This document shows, piece after piece, positions 56,269 through 64,000 of a DNA stretch of 64,000 nucleotides (position 1 is its first letter; every line of letters begins with the position of its first letter). The stretch lies in NCBI RefSeq assembly GCF_000820225.1, contig NZ_CDDK01000004.1:95824-159823 (forward strand), given 5' to 3'. Position numbers and translations under genes: made by a program. The notes beneath the pieces are model-generated. The model had not been told where the DNA came from. It searched no databases and saw only the letters and a program-made list of their open reading frames with translations. Source of the DNA: Aeromonas veronii bv. veronii (lineage in GTDB: Bacteria; Pseudomonadota; Gammaproteobacteria; Enterobacterales; Aeromonadaceae).

Positions 56269-59200
56269 TGGCAAAAGCAGCATACAGGGCCGGGCGAGAT
56301 CAGGCCGCTACCGCCGAAAACGTCGAGCTGCTGACAGGGCAGCGCGGCAATAAGCTGGACAAGGCTGTCACACTGCGCGAGTTGACCGCGCTGGGCCTGG
56401 CGACGCTGCGCCCTGGTGCTGGCGGCTCGTTCACCCCCGGCAAGAATCCGGACCTATTCCCTACCGGTACCTATGACAAGCCTCACGCACCGGTCAATGT
56501 GCAGGCTAATGGCGCGTTTCATACCGTGGTTATCGACTGGGATGGGCCTAACTACCGTGGCCATGCCCATGCCGAGGTATGGCGAGCCGAGACGGATAGC
56601 CTGCCGGCTGCCACGCTGGTCGGTACTACATCGGCCAATGTATTCTCTGATGCCATCGGCAAAGGGGCCACGTTTTACTACTGGGTTCGTTTCGTTAATG
56701 GGAAGGATGATGCAGGCCCCTTTAACGCCAACGGCGTGAAGGCTGAGACCAGCCGCGATGTGCAGGACATCCTTGATGAGCTGCAGGGGCAGATTGATGA
56801 GAGCCATCTGGCCAAGGAACTGCTAGACCCCATCAAGAAAGTGCCACAACTCTCCATGGATGTGGAGGCAATCAAGCCAAAGCTGGAGGAGGTGGATGTC
56901 TCCATCGGCTCAATCCAGAACAAGATCCCCAGCCTCGAGGGGGAGTTGGCGTCGCTGAACCAGAAGCAGCAGGAAAGCGAGGCGCTGCTCAAGGACGCAC
57001 AGGATCAGCTTGGCAATGCCAGTATCGACATCGGACTGGTACAGGATCGCCTGAACGACAAGATCGACAAGTACAAGGGCGACTTTGACAGCTTCCGGGA
57101 TGCGGTGTTCGAGGTTGATCCAGAGAATGGCAACATCACCATGGATGCGGTTAACGCCGTCCGTGAAGAGCTGCGCACCTCCATCACAGAGGTACACCAG
57201 TCGCTGGATGCCGTATCAGGACAGATCACCAGCAAGGCGGATAACGTCACAGTTGATAGCCAAGGGCAGCGAATCACAGAGGCCGAGCAGCGTATCAACG
57301 GGCTCGACGCCAGCCTGAGCCAGACGGTGACCAAGGGTGAGTTCACCGAGGAGCAGAAGAAGGTTACCCAGATTGGGCAGGAGCTGAACGCCACCAAGGG
57401 TGAGTTGGCCCAGAAGGCTACGCAGCAAGAGGTTGATGAGCAGGGCGAGCGGCTGGCCAACGCTGAAAGCAAGCTGACGGTCCACACCGATGAGCTATCT
57501 AGCCAGGCGCAGCGAATCGACGGGCTGCAGGCCACCGTGAAGCGGGGTGATGAAGAGCTGGATGCAAGGATCACCGAGCTGGCGCGCGTCACCGCTGACG
57601 CCGACGGCGTAACAGCCCAGCGAGTCAGCGGGCTGGAGGTGCGTACTGGTGAGGCAGAGGGCAAGATCAGCGCCCTGGAGGAGATTATCGAGTCTGAGGG
57701 CGGTATTACTGCTGGTCGGTTCGATGAAATCCAGGCTGAGATTGAACTGGCCAAGGACAAGGCCGATGGCGCTGGCGATGCTGGCCAGGCTGCCATTGAT
57801 GCCGCGTTGGCCGGGGATGAGCGAGACAGGGACAACCGCACAGCGTTTGGCGCTATTCGCACCCAACAGCAGGTGATCGTGAACGAGCAGGCCGCCCAAG
57901 CCAAGCGCATCACCGACATGAACGTCAAGTTTGAGGGTAAGGATGCCGACACCCAGGCTCGCATCACCGGCGTGGAGGAGGTCTTTGCTGACGCGGATAG
58001 TGCGCTGGCCCAGCGCATTGATGATCTGAGCGCTTCGACGAGCGGGGCGTTTGGTGAAACGGCGGCAGCCATCAAGGCGCTGGAGAAGGTATCGACCGAC
58101 GCTGACAGCGCACTGGCGCTGCGCCAAGACCAGATGCATGCCGAGCTGACCGATGCAGACAACGCCCTGAGCGCCGGGATTGCCAGTGAATCAGAGGCAA
58201 GAGCGACGGCTGATGAGGCCATGTCGCGGCGAGTGGATGAGTTGACCGCCAATGTGGATGGCGAACTTGGCGACCTGAGCGCCCGCGTAGCTCAAGAGGA
58301 GCAGGCGCGGGCAGATGGTGACGGAGCACTGGCTCAGCGGATCACCACGCTGGACGCCAGCGTAACGGAGGGTGATGCCACCAACGCGGCCAGTATCTCC
58401 AGCCTGGAAAAGGTGGTTGTTGATACCGCTCAGGCGCTGGCACAGCGTCAGGACAACATGGAGTCATCCATCGACCTTGGCGGCAAAACGGATGTCGAGG
58501 GCGCGCTGGCAAGCGATGAGCGCGACCGGGAGAACCGCAAGGCGCGCGGCAAGATCATTACTCAGCAGCAAACGCTGGCCAATGCCCATGAGGCGCTGGC
58601 AAGAGATGTGACGCAGCTCACTGCAGATTACGAGGCGGATAGCGCAGACCTGCACAGCCAGATCACCGAGGAACGGCTGGCGCGCAGCACGGCTGACGAA
58701 GCGCTGGCACAAAAGACATCGGTGCTTGAGGCGCAGATAGAGGGGGTTGGCCAGTCGCTGTCTGCCTCTATTGCTGAGCTGGCCAAGGCAAGCGCTGACG
58801 CAGACTCGGCCATGACCGAGAAGTTGAGCCAGCAGCAGTCTGCCATGGAGACCGCTGACGCTGAGCTATCCGGGCGCATCAATGAGGAGGCGACAACCCG
58901 GGCTGATGCCGTAGAGTCGCTGGCAAACCAGATCCAGCAGGTTACGGTAGATTATCAGGATGGCGATAATCGGCTGGAAGGCCAGATCACTGCGGAGTCA
59001 GAGGCGCGAGCAAACGCCGTGCAGTCTCTTGCAAGTCAGATCAACACGGTTTCCGCTGTAGCTGGCAGCAAGAACAAGACATTCTTTCAGGCCACGGCAC
59101 CAAGCAATGGCATGGGAACCGGCGATTTGTGGTTTGACACTTCAAACAATAACCGACCATATCGGTACAGCGGTACCGCATGGGTGGCGACAGATGATCC

Positions 59201-60158
59201 GCGTATTGCAGCCAATGCCGCTGCCGTGCAGTCCCAAAGCCAAGCCATCGCCGACCTGCAAAACGGCGCTCAGGCCATGTGGTCAATCAAGGCCCAAGCT
59301 GGAGATATCAAGGCCGGGATTGGCTTGGTGGCCAAGAGTGATGGCACCAGCCAGGTGATGGTGTCTGCCAGCCAGTTCTTTGTGTTCAACCCAAACAGCC
59401 CAAACGCCACCGCTCCGCTGTTTGCCATCGACAACGGCCAGACGGTGATCGCCGAGGCCATCATTCGCAAGGCAACTATCCAGATCATCCACTCCGAGAA
59501 GATTACTGCCGACTATATCAAGGCTGGGGTGAGCATCAGCGCCCCGCTTATCACAGGTGGCCAGTTCGATATGGGCAACGCCTTTATGTCTGGCGGTGCT
59601 GCTGGCTTTGGCAAGGGCGGCCCTTATGGCGGCTGGGGATGGGGGTGGCACACCATCATTTACAGCGATGGCAGCCTCTACACCAACCGCCTTTATTCCG
59701 AGGGCGGCTATGTTCGCAATATGACTATCGGCAACTGCACGATAGATCAGAACTGCGTGGTGCTTGGCACTATTTATGCCGATCGGATTGTTGGTGATGT
59801 CACCAAGATGTTTACCCATAAGGGGGCGTTCACCATCCCAGCATACAATCGGGCCAGAAATCTGGTGCTGGTGCAGGGTGGGATAGTATTTCGTCGTCGC
59901 GTATCTGGTAGTGGTTCGGTGTGGCTGAACGTTCACGTATACCTAAATGGAGTCCTTATTGAGACCGCTAGCGCCAACGCAAATCTACCAACAGGTGGAA
60001 GTGTTGATATGTCAGTATCAATTCAGCCGTTTATGGTCATTCCGGCCAACACTGATGCAACCATATCGTTTGCTACAAGCACATCAGGCAACGTCAGTGC
60101 TGTTGGGCCTGAATACAACGACACCGCTAGAGCCGTCTGGCTAATGGCATTGACATGA
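56268..60158 (+). CDS. Long coiled-coil tail fibre with gpJ-like C-terminal region
   Basis: A 1296-residue fibre. A fibronectin-III-like domain lies near the N-terminus (HAPVNVQANGAFHTVVIDWDGP). Residues about 160-980 form a very long coiled coil with internal duplications (ERDRDNRTAFGAIRTQQQ near 520 and ERDRENRKARGKIITQQQ near 750). Residues about 1000-1120 (AGIGLVAKSDGTSQVMVSASQFFVFNP, FAIDNGQTVIAEAIIRKATIQ) match the DUF1983 part of lambda host-specificity protein J. A variable beta-rich tip follows. A siphovirus-type tip on a podovirus fibre indicates mosaicism. Confidence 0.88.
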   Translation: MAKAAYRAGRDQAATAENVELLTGQRGNKLDKAVTLRELTALGLATLRPGAGGSFTPGKNPDLFPTGTYDKPHAPVNVQANGAFHTVVIDWDGPNYRGHAHAEVWRAETDSLPAATLVGTTSANVFSDAIGKGATFYYWVRFVNGKDDAGPFNANGVKAETSRDVQDILDELQGQIDESHLAKELLDPIKKVPQLSMDVEAIKPKLEEVDVSIGSIQNKIPSLEGELASLNQKQQESEALLKDAQDQLGNASIDIGLVQDRLNDKIDKYKGDFDSFRDAVFEVDPENGNITMDAVNAVREELRTSITEVHQSLDAVSGQITSKADNVTVDSQGQRITEAEQRINGLDASLSQTVTKGEFTEEQKKVTQIGQELNATKGELAQKATQQEVDEQGERLANAESKLTVHTDELSSQAQRIDGLQATVKRGDEELDARITELARVTADADGVTAQRVSGLEVRTGEAEGKISALEEIIESEGGITAGRFDEIQAEIELAKDKADGAGDAGQAAIDAALAGDERDRDNRTAFGAIRTQQQVIVNEQAAQAKRITDMNVKFEGKDADTQARITGVEEVFADADSALAQRIDDLSASTSGAFGETAAAIKALEKVSTDADSALALRQDQMHAELTDADNALSAGIASESEARATADEAMSRRVDELTANVDGELGDLSARVAQEEQARADGDGALAQRITTLDASVTEGDATNAASISSLEKVVVDTAQALAQRQDNMESSIDLGGKTDVEGALASDERDRENRKARGKIITQQQTLANAHEALARDVTQLTADYEADSADLHSQITEERLARSTADEALAQKTSVLEAQIEGVGQSLSASIAELAKASADADSAMTEKLSQQQSAMETADAELSGRINEEATTRADAVESLANQIQQVTVDYQDGDNRLEGQITAESEARANAVQSLASQINTVSAVAGSKNKTFFQATAPSNGMGTGDLWFDTSNNNRPYRYSGTAWVATDDPRIAANAAAVQSQSQAIADLQNGAQAMWSIKAQAGDIKAGIGLVAKSDGTSQVMVSASQFFVFNPNSPNATAPLFAIDNGQTVIAEAIIRKATIQIIHSEKITADYIKAGVSISAPLITGGQFDMGNAFMSGGAAGFGKGGPYGGWGWGWHTIIYSDGSLYTNRLYSEGGYVRNMTIGNCTIDQNCVVLGTIYADRIVGDVTKMFTHKGAFTIPAYNRARNLVLVQGGIVFRRRVSGSGSVWLNVHVYLNGVLIETASANANLPTGGSVDMSVSIQPFMVIPANTDATISFATSTSGNVSAVGPEYNDTARAVWLMALT

Positions 60159-60514
60159 GTAAGGCAATCAACCGCATCGCCAGCGACACAGGCAACCCAA
60201 GGCTATCAGCCGAACTGCAAGACGCCATCCGTAACCGGGTGGCGTTTTTGTTTGTGCGTGGCGATGACGGCTTCGTGTTGAAGCCGGTCAGCGAGCAGGG
60301 CACTACCGGCGTGCTGGTATGGGTCGGCTGGGGTGAAGGTGGGGCGCCAGAGCGACACCTGCCTGAGGTTAAGCGGCTGGCCCGCATGATAGGTGCCCGC
60401 TGGTTGCGCTTTCACTCTGCGCGCAAGGGGTGGCTCAGGGTAGCGCCAAAAATGGGGTGGGTGCGTCAGTCAGATGATGCTGACGGGCTCTTTGTGTTTC
60501 AGATCAACTTGTGA
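60155..60514 (+). CDS. Small phage protein, GNAT-like
   Basis: A 119-residue protein coupled to the fibre gene by ATGA. GVLVWVGWGEGG, then RLARMIGARWLRFHSARKGWLRVAPKMGW resembles compact phage proteins with a GNAT-like half-fold; the acetyl-CoA loop is not evident. It may modify or chaperone the fibre, which is inference from position. Confidence 0.65.
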   Translation: MSKAINRIASDTGNPRLSAELQDAIRNRVAFLFVRGDDGFVLKPVSEQGTTGVLVWVGWGEGGAPERHLPEVKRLARMIGARWLRFHSARKGWLRVAPKMGWVRQSDDADGLFVFQINL

Positions 60515-60522
60515 GGTGAGCG

Positions 60523-61161
60523 ATGGGCAAGGGTGGCTCTAACGAAATTCAGGAGACGGAAGCCCAGAAAGCTGCGGCTGGCGTGGCCATGGAGCAGTGG
60601 CAGCTCTATAAAAACGACCTGCAGCAGTATGAGGACATCTTCATGGACAAGGTGGATGACCTCAACAACGAGAGCGAGTACGGCAAGTTGGCTGGCACGG
60701 CTGCGCTGGGTACCGCTCAATCCTTTGGCGAGGCGCGCGCCGGACTGGCCGATTCTATGGCGGCTGGCGGTGTGGATCCGACCAGCGGAAAGTATCAGGC
60801 GGCCATGTCAAATCTGGAGACAGATCAGGCGCTGAGCCAGACCGACACCACCAACCGCGCCCAGTCCAGCCAGCAAGATAAGTATGTGGCTGGCCTCAAG
60901 GATGTGGTGAGCATTGGCGCGGGGCAGAAGGCTGAATCGCTGGCCGCTATGGGCGATATGGCAACTACCAGTCTGCGCAAGGCCACCAGTGACGCCCAGA
61001 GCTCATTCCAGAGCCAGCAGGCGACCGCTGGCCTGGTTGGCACGCTGGCGGGGGCTGGCACGGCGTATGGGCTCAAGGAGCTTAAGGCGCCAGCAACAAC
61101 CACAGCCGTGAGCAAGAAGATCAGCCCGACAGCCAGCGTGCTGCAAGGCAAGGGTTACTAA
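60523..61161 (+). CDS. Internal virion / ejection protein candidate
   Basis: A 212-residue Ala/Gln/Ser-rich helical protein (EAQKAAAGVAMEQWQLYKNDL start, GLVGTLAGAGTAYGLKEL near the end). Four consecutive genes of this style follow the fibre, as do ejection-protein genes of P22- and 933W-like phages. ATG 60523 behind GTGAGGTG. Confidence 0.7.
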   Translation: MGKGGSNEIQETEAQKAAAGVAMEQWQLYKNDLQQYEDIFMDKVDDLNNESEYGKLAGTAALGTAQSFGEARAGLADSMAAGGVDPTSGKYQAAMSNLETDQALSQTDTTNRAQSSQQDKYVAGLKDVVSIGAGQKAESLAAMGDMATTSLRKATSDAQSSFQSQQATAGLVGTLAGAGTAYGLKELKAPATTTAVSKKISPTASVLQGKGY

Positions 61162-61171
61162 GGGGTAAACG

Positions 61172-61546
61172 ATGGGATACGCCGCAGATACATTTGCACA
61201 GATCACCCGCGAGAGCTACCAGGACTGGAAAGACCGCTTCTACCCGAAGCAGAAGGAGCTGATGGAACTTGCCACCAACGGCAAGCTCTTGCAGGAGCAG
61301 CTCGGCCGGGTTGATGAGAACAACGCCAACGCCCTGCGTTCTGCCCAGCAGGCCACGGCAAACCGCAATGCCCGCATGGGGGTGAGCAGTAACGCCAACG
61401 ACAACAGCCAGGGGTTGCGGGCTGCCCTGATGACGGCAGGTACCGAAAACGGCCTGCGCGAGCAGGAGCAGGCGCGCCAGATGGGGATCTTGACCGGCGC
61501 CGATGCCGGACTGCGTGAGGCAATCAAAACCGGTGGAGGTATGTAA
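61172..61546 (+). CDS. Internal virion protein candidate
   Basis: A 124-residue helical protein rich in Asn/Gln/Ala (NANALRSAQQATANRNARMG, SSNANDNSQGL). TAATG couples it to the next gene. A cargo or ejection role is inferred from position and composition. Confidence 0.65.
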   Translation: MGYAADTFAQITRESYQDWKDRFYPKQKELMELATNGKLLQEQLGRVDENNANALRSAQQATANRNARMGVSSNANDNSQGLRAALMTAGTENGLREQEQARQMGILTGADAGLREAIKTGGGM

Positions 61547-61785
61547 TGGGATACGGACTGCTTGATATTGGCGCCCAGACGCGCCAGCAGGGGATGATGG
61601 GGCTGCGCGATGCGGCCAATCGAGAACAGGAAGTGGAAATGGCCAACCAGAGCCTTAAGACGGCCAAGAAGCAGCAGACGATGAGTGCGATCGGCGCTGG
61701 CGCAGGAGTTGGGACAATGGTGATGCCTGGGCTTGGGACTGCTATTGGTGCTGGCATTGGCTTTCTGGCCGACAGTTTGTTTTAA
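61546..61785 (+). CDS. Glycine-zipper membrane-active virion protein candidate
   Basis: A 79-residue protein with a helical, Gln-rich N-terminal half and a C-terminal glycine-zipper hairpin (GAGAGVGTMVMPGLGTAIGAG), able to insert in membranes. In the ejection-protein cluster this suggests a pore or conduit component. Confidence 0.7.
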   Translation: MGYGLLDIGAQTRQQGMMGLRDAANREQEVEMANQSLKTAKKQQTMSAIGAGAGVGTMVMPGLGTAIGAGIGFLADSLF

Positions 61786-61797
61786 AGGGGGTGGGTG

Positions 61798-63198
61798 ATG
61801 GGTGTATCAGGATTGGCAGAAGGCTTTCTGGCTGGCTTCAACACCATGGACCGCTACCAGCGCGGTCAGAAAGAGGACGAGCGACAAGAGCGAGAGCTTG
61901 GGTTGCGCGATACCATGGTCAAGCAGGGGATAGAGGATTCAAATCGCAACTTCTCTCTCCGGCAGGCCAGCTTTGAGCATGACAAGGAGCGCACGAAGAC
62001 CGCTGAGGAGCAGTGGAAACAAGAGTTTGGCCTCAGACAGAAAGAGTCTGAGGGGATGCAGGCTTACAGAAATGCCAACCTTGGTCTTGCCCAAGCGGAA
62101 GAAGGGCGCCGCAAGCAGGAATATGAGTGGCAGGTAAAGGACCGGGAGAAGCAGGCGTACCAGCAAGAGAACTTGCCCATCATCCAGTCTGGTTGGCAAG
62201 CCGTTGCAGATGGCAAAGACCCTGGCCAGCAGTTCTGGAACGTGGTGCGGGATCCGCGGGCTGGCTCATTCAACCCTGAGCGCTACCTGCAGCAGGATTA
62301 TGCCGAAGCTGGCAAGACCTTTGTCACCCATGCAGGCAACCTGATGCGCCAGGCTCAGGAAGGCAAGCTCGACCCAACCACGCCGGAAGGGCATGCAGCC
62401 GTGAATAACCCGCAGTTTATCAAGGCAGCCGGCACCCTTTATCAGGACGAGGTAAACAAGGGGGTGGGCGATATCGACCCGGATAGCGGCAAGACCATCA
62501 CCGGCAAGCAGTTGAGCAACATCATGATCACCCCTGACGGGCGCGGTGTGGTACTGGGGGTCGAGGTGACTTACGACGATGGCAGCAAGGATGTTCGCCC
62601 GGTCACCAATAACCGGACCTCTGCGCCGGATGACACTCCCAAGGTGATCCCCATTAATGACTTCCTGAAACCGGCCTATCAGCGGGCGGCACTGGCCAAG
62701 CACATGATCGGCAACGCCGACCAACTGCGCGCCTCGCTCGGTCTGACGGCTGGCCCGGATCAGGCAGGCTACAAGAAGGCGGTTGCTGACCTTGAGAAGC
62801 AGCATGGCCAGAACCGCGCCAGGATCTCCTCCAGCAATGCAGAGGATAAAGACCTGCAGCTCGATGCGCTGGATGCCCAACTTGAGCAGAGCAAAGCTGC
62901 GTTGGCTGACACCTACGGTCTGACCACCAAAACGGATGAGCCAAAGCAGGAGGCGCCACTCAAGGCGTGGACAGGGGGCGATCCTGAGCGCCTGCAGTTT
63001 ATCAAGGAGGCCAACCAGCACGGCAAGCTGAGCAGCCTGATGGATAACCCGGCACGGATGAACACGGCGTTCGAGCTGTGGCGCCAACAGGCGGCCAAGC
63101 AGAAGAAAGAGGAGCAAGCTACCGTGACAGCCAGCAGGCTGCGTGATGCGGAGGCTGGCGCCTATCAGGCCATCAGTCTGGCGCAAGCGCGCCGCTAG
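61798..63198 (+). CDS. Large helical internal virion protein candidate
   Basis: A 466-residue protein: short hydrophobic start (GVSGLAEGFLAGFNTM), a long charged coiled coil (about 25-125), a globular middle (GQQFWNVVRDPRAGSFNPERYLQQDY), and a helical C-terminus. The composition matches ejection proteins. ATG 61798 behind GGGGGTGG; GTG 61795 is possible. Element D begins at its stop codon. Confidence 0.7.
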   Translation: MGVSGLAEGFLAGFNTMDRYQRGQKEDERQERELGLRDTMVKQGIEDSNRNFSLRQASFEHDKERTKTAEEQWKQEFGLRQKESEGMQAYRNANLGLAQAEEGRRKQEYEWQVKDREKQAYQQENLPIIQSGWQAVADGKDPGQQFWNVVRDPRAGSFNPERYLQQDYAEAGKTFVTHAGNLMRQAQEGKLDPTTPEGHAAVNNPQFIKAAGTLYQDEVNKGVGDIDPDSGKTITGKQLSNIMITPDGRGVVLGVEVTYDDGSKDVRPVTNNRTSAPDDTPKVIPINDFLKPAYQRAALAKHMIGNADQLRASLGLTAGPDQAGYKKAVADLEKQHGQNRARISSSNAEDKDLQLDALDAQLEQSKAALADTYGLTTKTDEPKQEAPLKAWTGGDPERLQFIKEANQHGKLSSLMDNPARMNTAFELWRQQAAKQKKEEQATVTASRLRDAEAGAYQAISLAQARR

Positions 63199-63310
63199 TT
63201 GCCTTTCCAACCCCCCAGCGTTAGCATCTCTCCATAGTCGGCCAGTCTGCTTATTGGCCAGCACTCCCCATATCAAGCCCTGATCGGTTCGCCGGTCGGG
63301 GCTTTTCTTT
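63199..63310 (+). promoter_or_regulatory. Late control element D: promoter plus downstream hairpins
   Basis: TTGCCT (63199-63204), 17 bases ending CAGCGT, TAGCAT (63222-63227), then TCTCCATAG. A small GGCCA/TGGCC hairpin lies at 63240-63259. A terminator-like stem at 63276-63302 with a TTTTCTTTT tail follows about 50 bases later. Element D shares TAGTTGC and CTCCAT flanks with element B and precedes the large terminal gene. Confidence 0.75.
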
Positions 63311-63332
63311 TGCACAAAAAGCCGAGGACACC

Positions 63333-64000
63333 ATGGACAAGCCTGGACTGCGCGACGCCTTGCCACAACCGAAACTATCCGACACCCGCACCGACCCGTT
63401 CTGGGGCAACCTCGATAGCAGCCTGTCAGCGGCTGCTGCCCCGTCTGCCGCCCAAACCCCACAGCGCGACCTCAATGTAGGCCTGGGTGATGTAGCGCGC
63501 GGCGTGGGCGCTGGCGCACTGGAGCTGGTTGGCGGGATTGGTGAGTTGGCCCGGCAGGCCAGCCAGTTTGGCAAGGAGAATGCTGGCAAGCAGGGAGGCG
63601 ATTACCTGGAGCAGGCTCGCGCCAATATGGCCAGCAAGCTGAGCCCGGTGCTTGATGTGGTGGCTGGTGCTGGCGATCTGGCAAACTCCGGCGCCGAGTC
63701 GCTGACCGATGGGATGAGCGGCGATGCCAAAGAGGCGATTGGCCGCAGCCTGATTGACGAGACGCCAGAGGGGCGCCTCACCATGGGGGATGGCGCTGGG
63801 GATCTCGATGTATGGGCCATGAAGATGGCGCAGGGCGTGGGATCCATGGTGCCAACCCTGCTGGCTGGCGGTGTGACTGGTGCCGCCGCCAAGGCCAGTA
63901 TCGAGCGCGCCGTCACCACCTCCATGATCAAGCGGGGGGCAACTCAGGAGGTGGCCGAGGCTGTCGCCGCCAAGACGGTGGCCAAGCTGGCGACCGGTGC
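63333..64000 (+). CDS. Start of a large Ala/Gly-rich virion-region protein (3'-truncated by window edge)
   Basis: The frame is open from ATG 63333 (GAGGACACC leader) to the window end, giving at least 222 residues. The start MDKPGLRDALPQPKLSDT is followed by Ala/Gly-rich amphipathic segments (LGDVARGVGAGALELVGGIG, MVPTLLAGGVTGAAAKA) that may touch membranes. In 933W-like phages the corresponding slot holds a giant protein of more than 2000 residues; whether that is so here cannot be seen. It has its own element D upstream. Confidence 0.75.
   Translation, partial: MDKPGLRDALPQPKLSDTRTDPFWGNLDSSLSAAAAPSAAQTPQRDLNVGLGDVARGVGAGALELVGGIGELARQASQFGKENAGKQGGDYLEQARANMASKLSPVLDVVAGAGDLANSGAESLTDGMSGDAKEAIGRSLIDETPEGRLTMGDGAGDLDVWAMKMAQGVGSMVPTLLAGGVTGAAAKASIERAVTTSMIKRGATQEVAEAVAAKTVAKLATG

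Larger units (their letters stand above)
16787..64000. mobile_element. Lambdoid-organised podovirus-type prophage, left end to window edge
   Basis: A single temperate phage genome occupies this stretch. The leftward operon carries integrase, excisionase and recombination genes, followed by a CI/Cro switch. The rightward operon holds replication genes, a Q-type antiterminator, lysis genes, terminase, P22-type portal, scaffold, N4-gp56-like capsid, and short-tail and ejection proteins. No tape-measure or sheath gene is seen, which supports a short tail. No inactivating frameshift was noticed in the genes examined, so it may be functional. The right end is not in the window. Confidence 0.97.

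Noticed and set aside
57005-58252. 415-codon Ser/Ala-rich minus-strand ORF under the tail fibre
   Set aside because: A shadow created by the repetitive coiled-coil codons of the fibre gene.
16787-64000. CRISPR array, diversity-generating retroelement or toxin-antitoxin pair in the prophage
   Set aside because: No regularly spaced direct repeats, no reverse transcriptase or template/variable repeat pair, and no recognisable toxin-antitoxin pair were found in the visible part.

Overview
The window joins about 16.8 kb of chromosome from a GC-rich facultative gammaproteobacterium to about 47 kb of an intact-looking temperate podovirus-type prophage that runs off the right edge. The chromosomal genes (type II NADH dehydrogenase, PflA, a CoA-disulfide/persulfide reductase with rhodanese domain, DedA protein, and a YfhM-PbpC pair) suit an Aeromonas-like host. 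That assignment rests on protein resemblance and gene order; no database search was possible.

Host part (1-16765). The 3' end of ndh converges on a CbiM-like permease gene. pflA and a GGDEF/EAL protein follow on the minus strand. A sulfane-sulfur reductase is transcribed divergently behind a promoter containing a perfect palindrome. Then come a DedA-family gene, the alpha-2-macroglobulin/PBP1C operon, a small lipoprotein and a DUF6236-like gene. The integrase gene ends 21 bases from the apparent start of that last gene.

Prophage, leftward arm (16787-31406, minus strand). The order is lambdoid. A CI-like repressor lacking the usual catalytic serine sits beside Cro. A PL-like promoter, embedded in three copies of a 16-bp operator, drives a small basic protein in the position of N, then RecE/RecT, a coiled-coil HhH protein, an adenine methyltransferase, RdgC, several unknown genes, a TGT/DpdA-like protein, a probable excisionase and the integrase.

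Prophage, rightward arm (31474-64000, plus strand). PR/Cro leads to a zinc-ribbon peptide, a C5-cytosine methyltransferase, O-like and P-like replication proteins, Rha, DUF1367, a YbcO-like nuclease, a VSR/PD-(D/E)XK-like nuclease and a Q-type antiterminator. The late region follows: holin, GH108 endolysin, spanins, terminase, P22-type portal, scaffold, N4-gp56-type capsid, adaptor, receptor-binding proteins, a PLA2-like small protein, tail nozzle candidate, a long gpJ-like fibre, ejection proteins, and the start of a large protein cut by the window edge. Gene order and lengths recall Stx-converting podoviruses such as 933W, but no toxin gene is seen.

The most unusual feature is a late-region control element present four times (about 39.6, 46.7, 54.6 and 63.2 kb). 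Each copy has a TTG-box, exactly 17 bases ending CAGCGT, a TAGNAT box, a conserved initially transcribed segment, and hairpins. Copies A-C have a hairpin with a T-run within about 45 bases; copy D has its T-tailed hairpin further down. Each resembles a PR'-tR' module, so the Q protein encoded just upstream may act at four sites instead of one.
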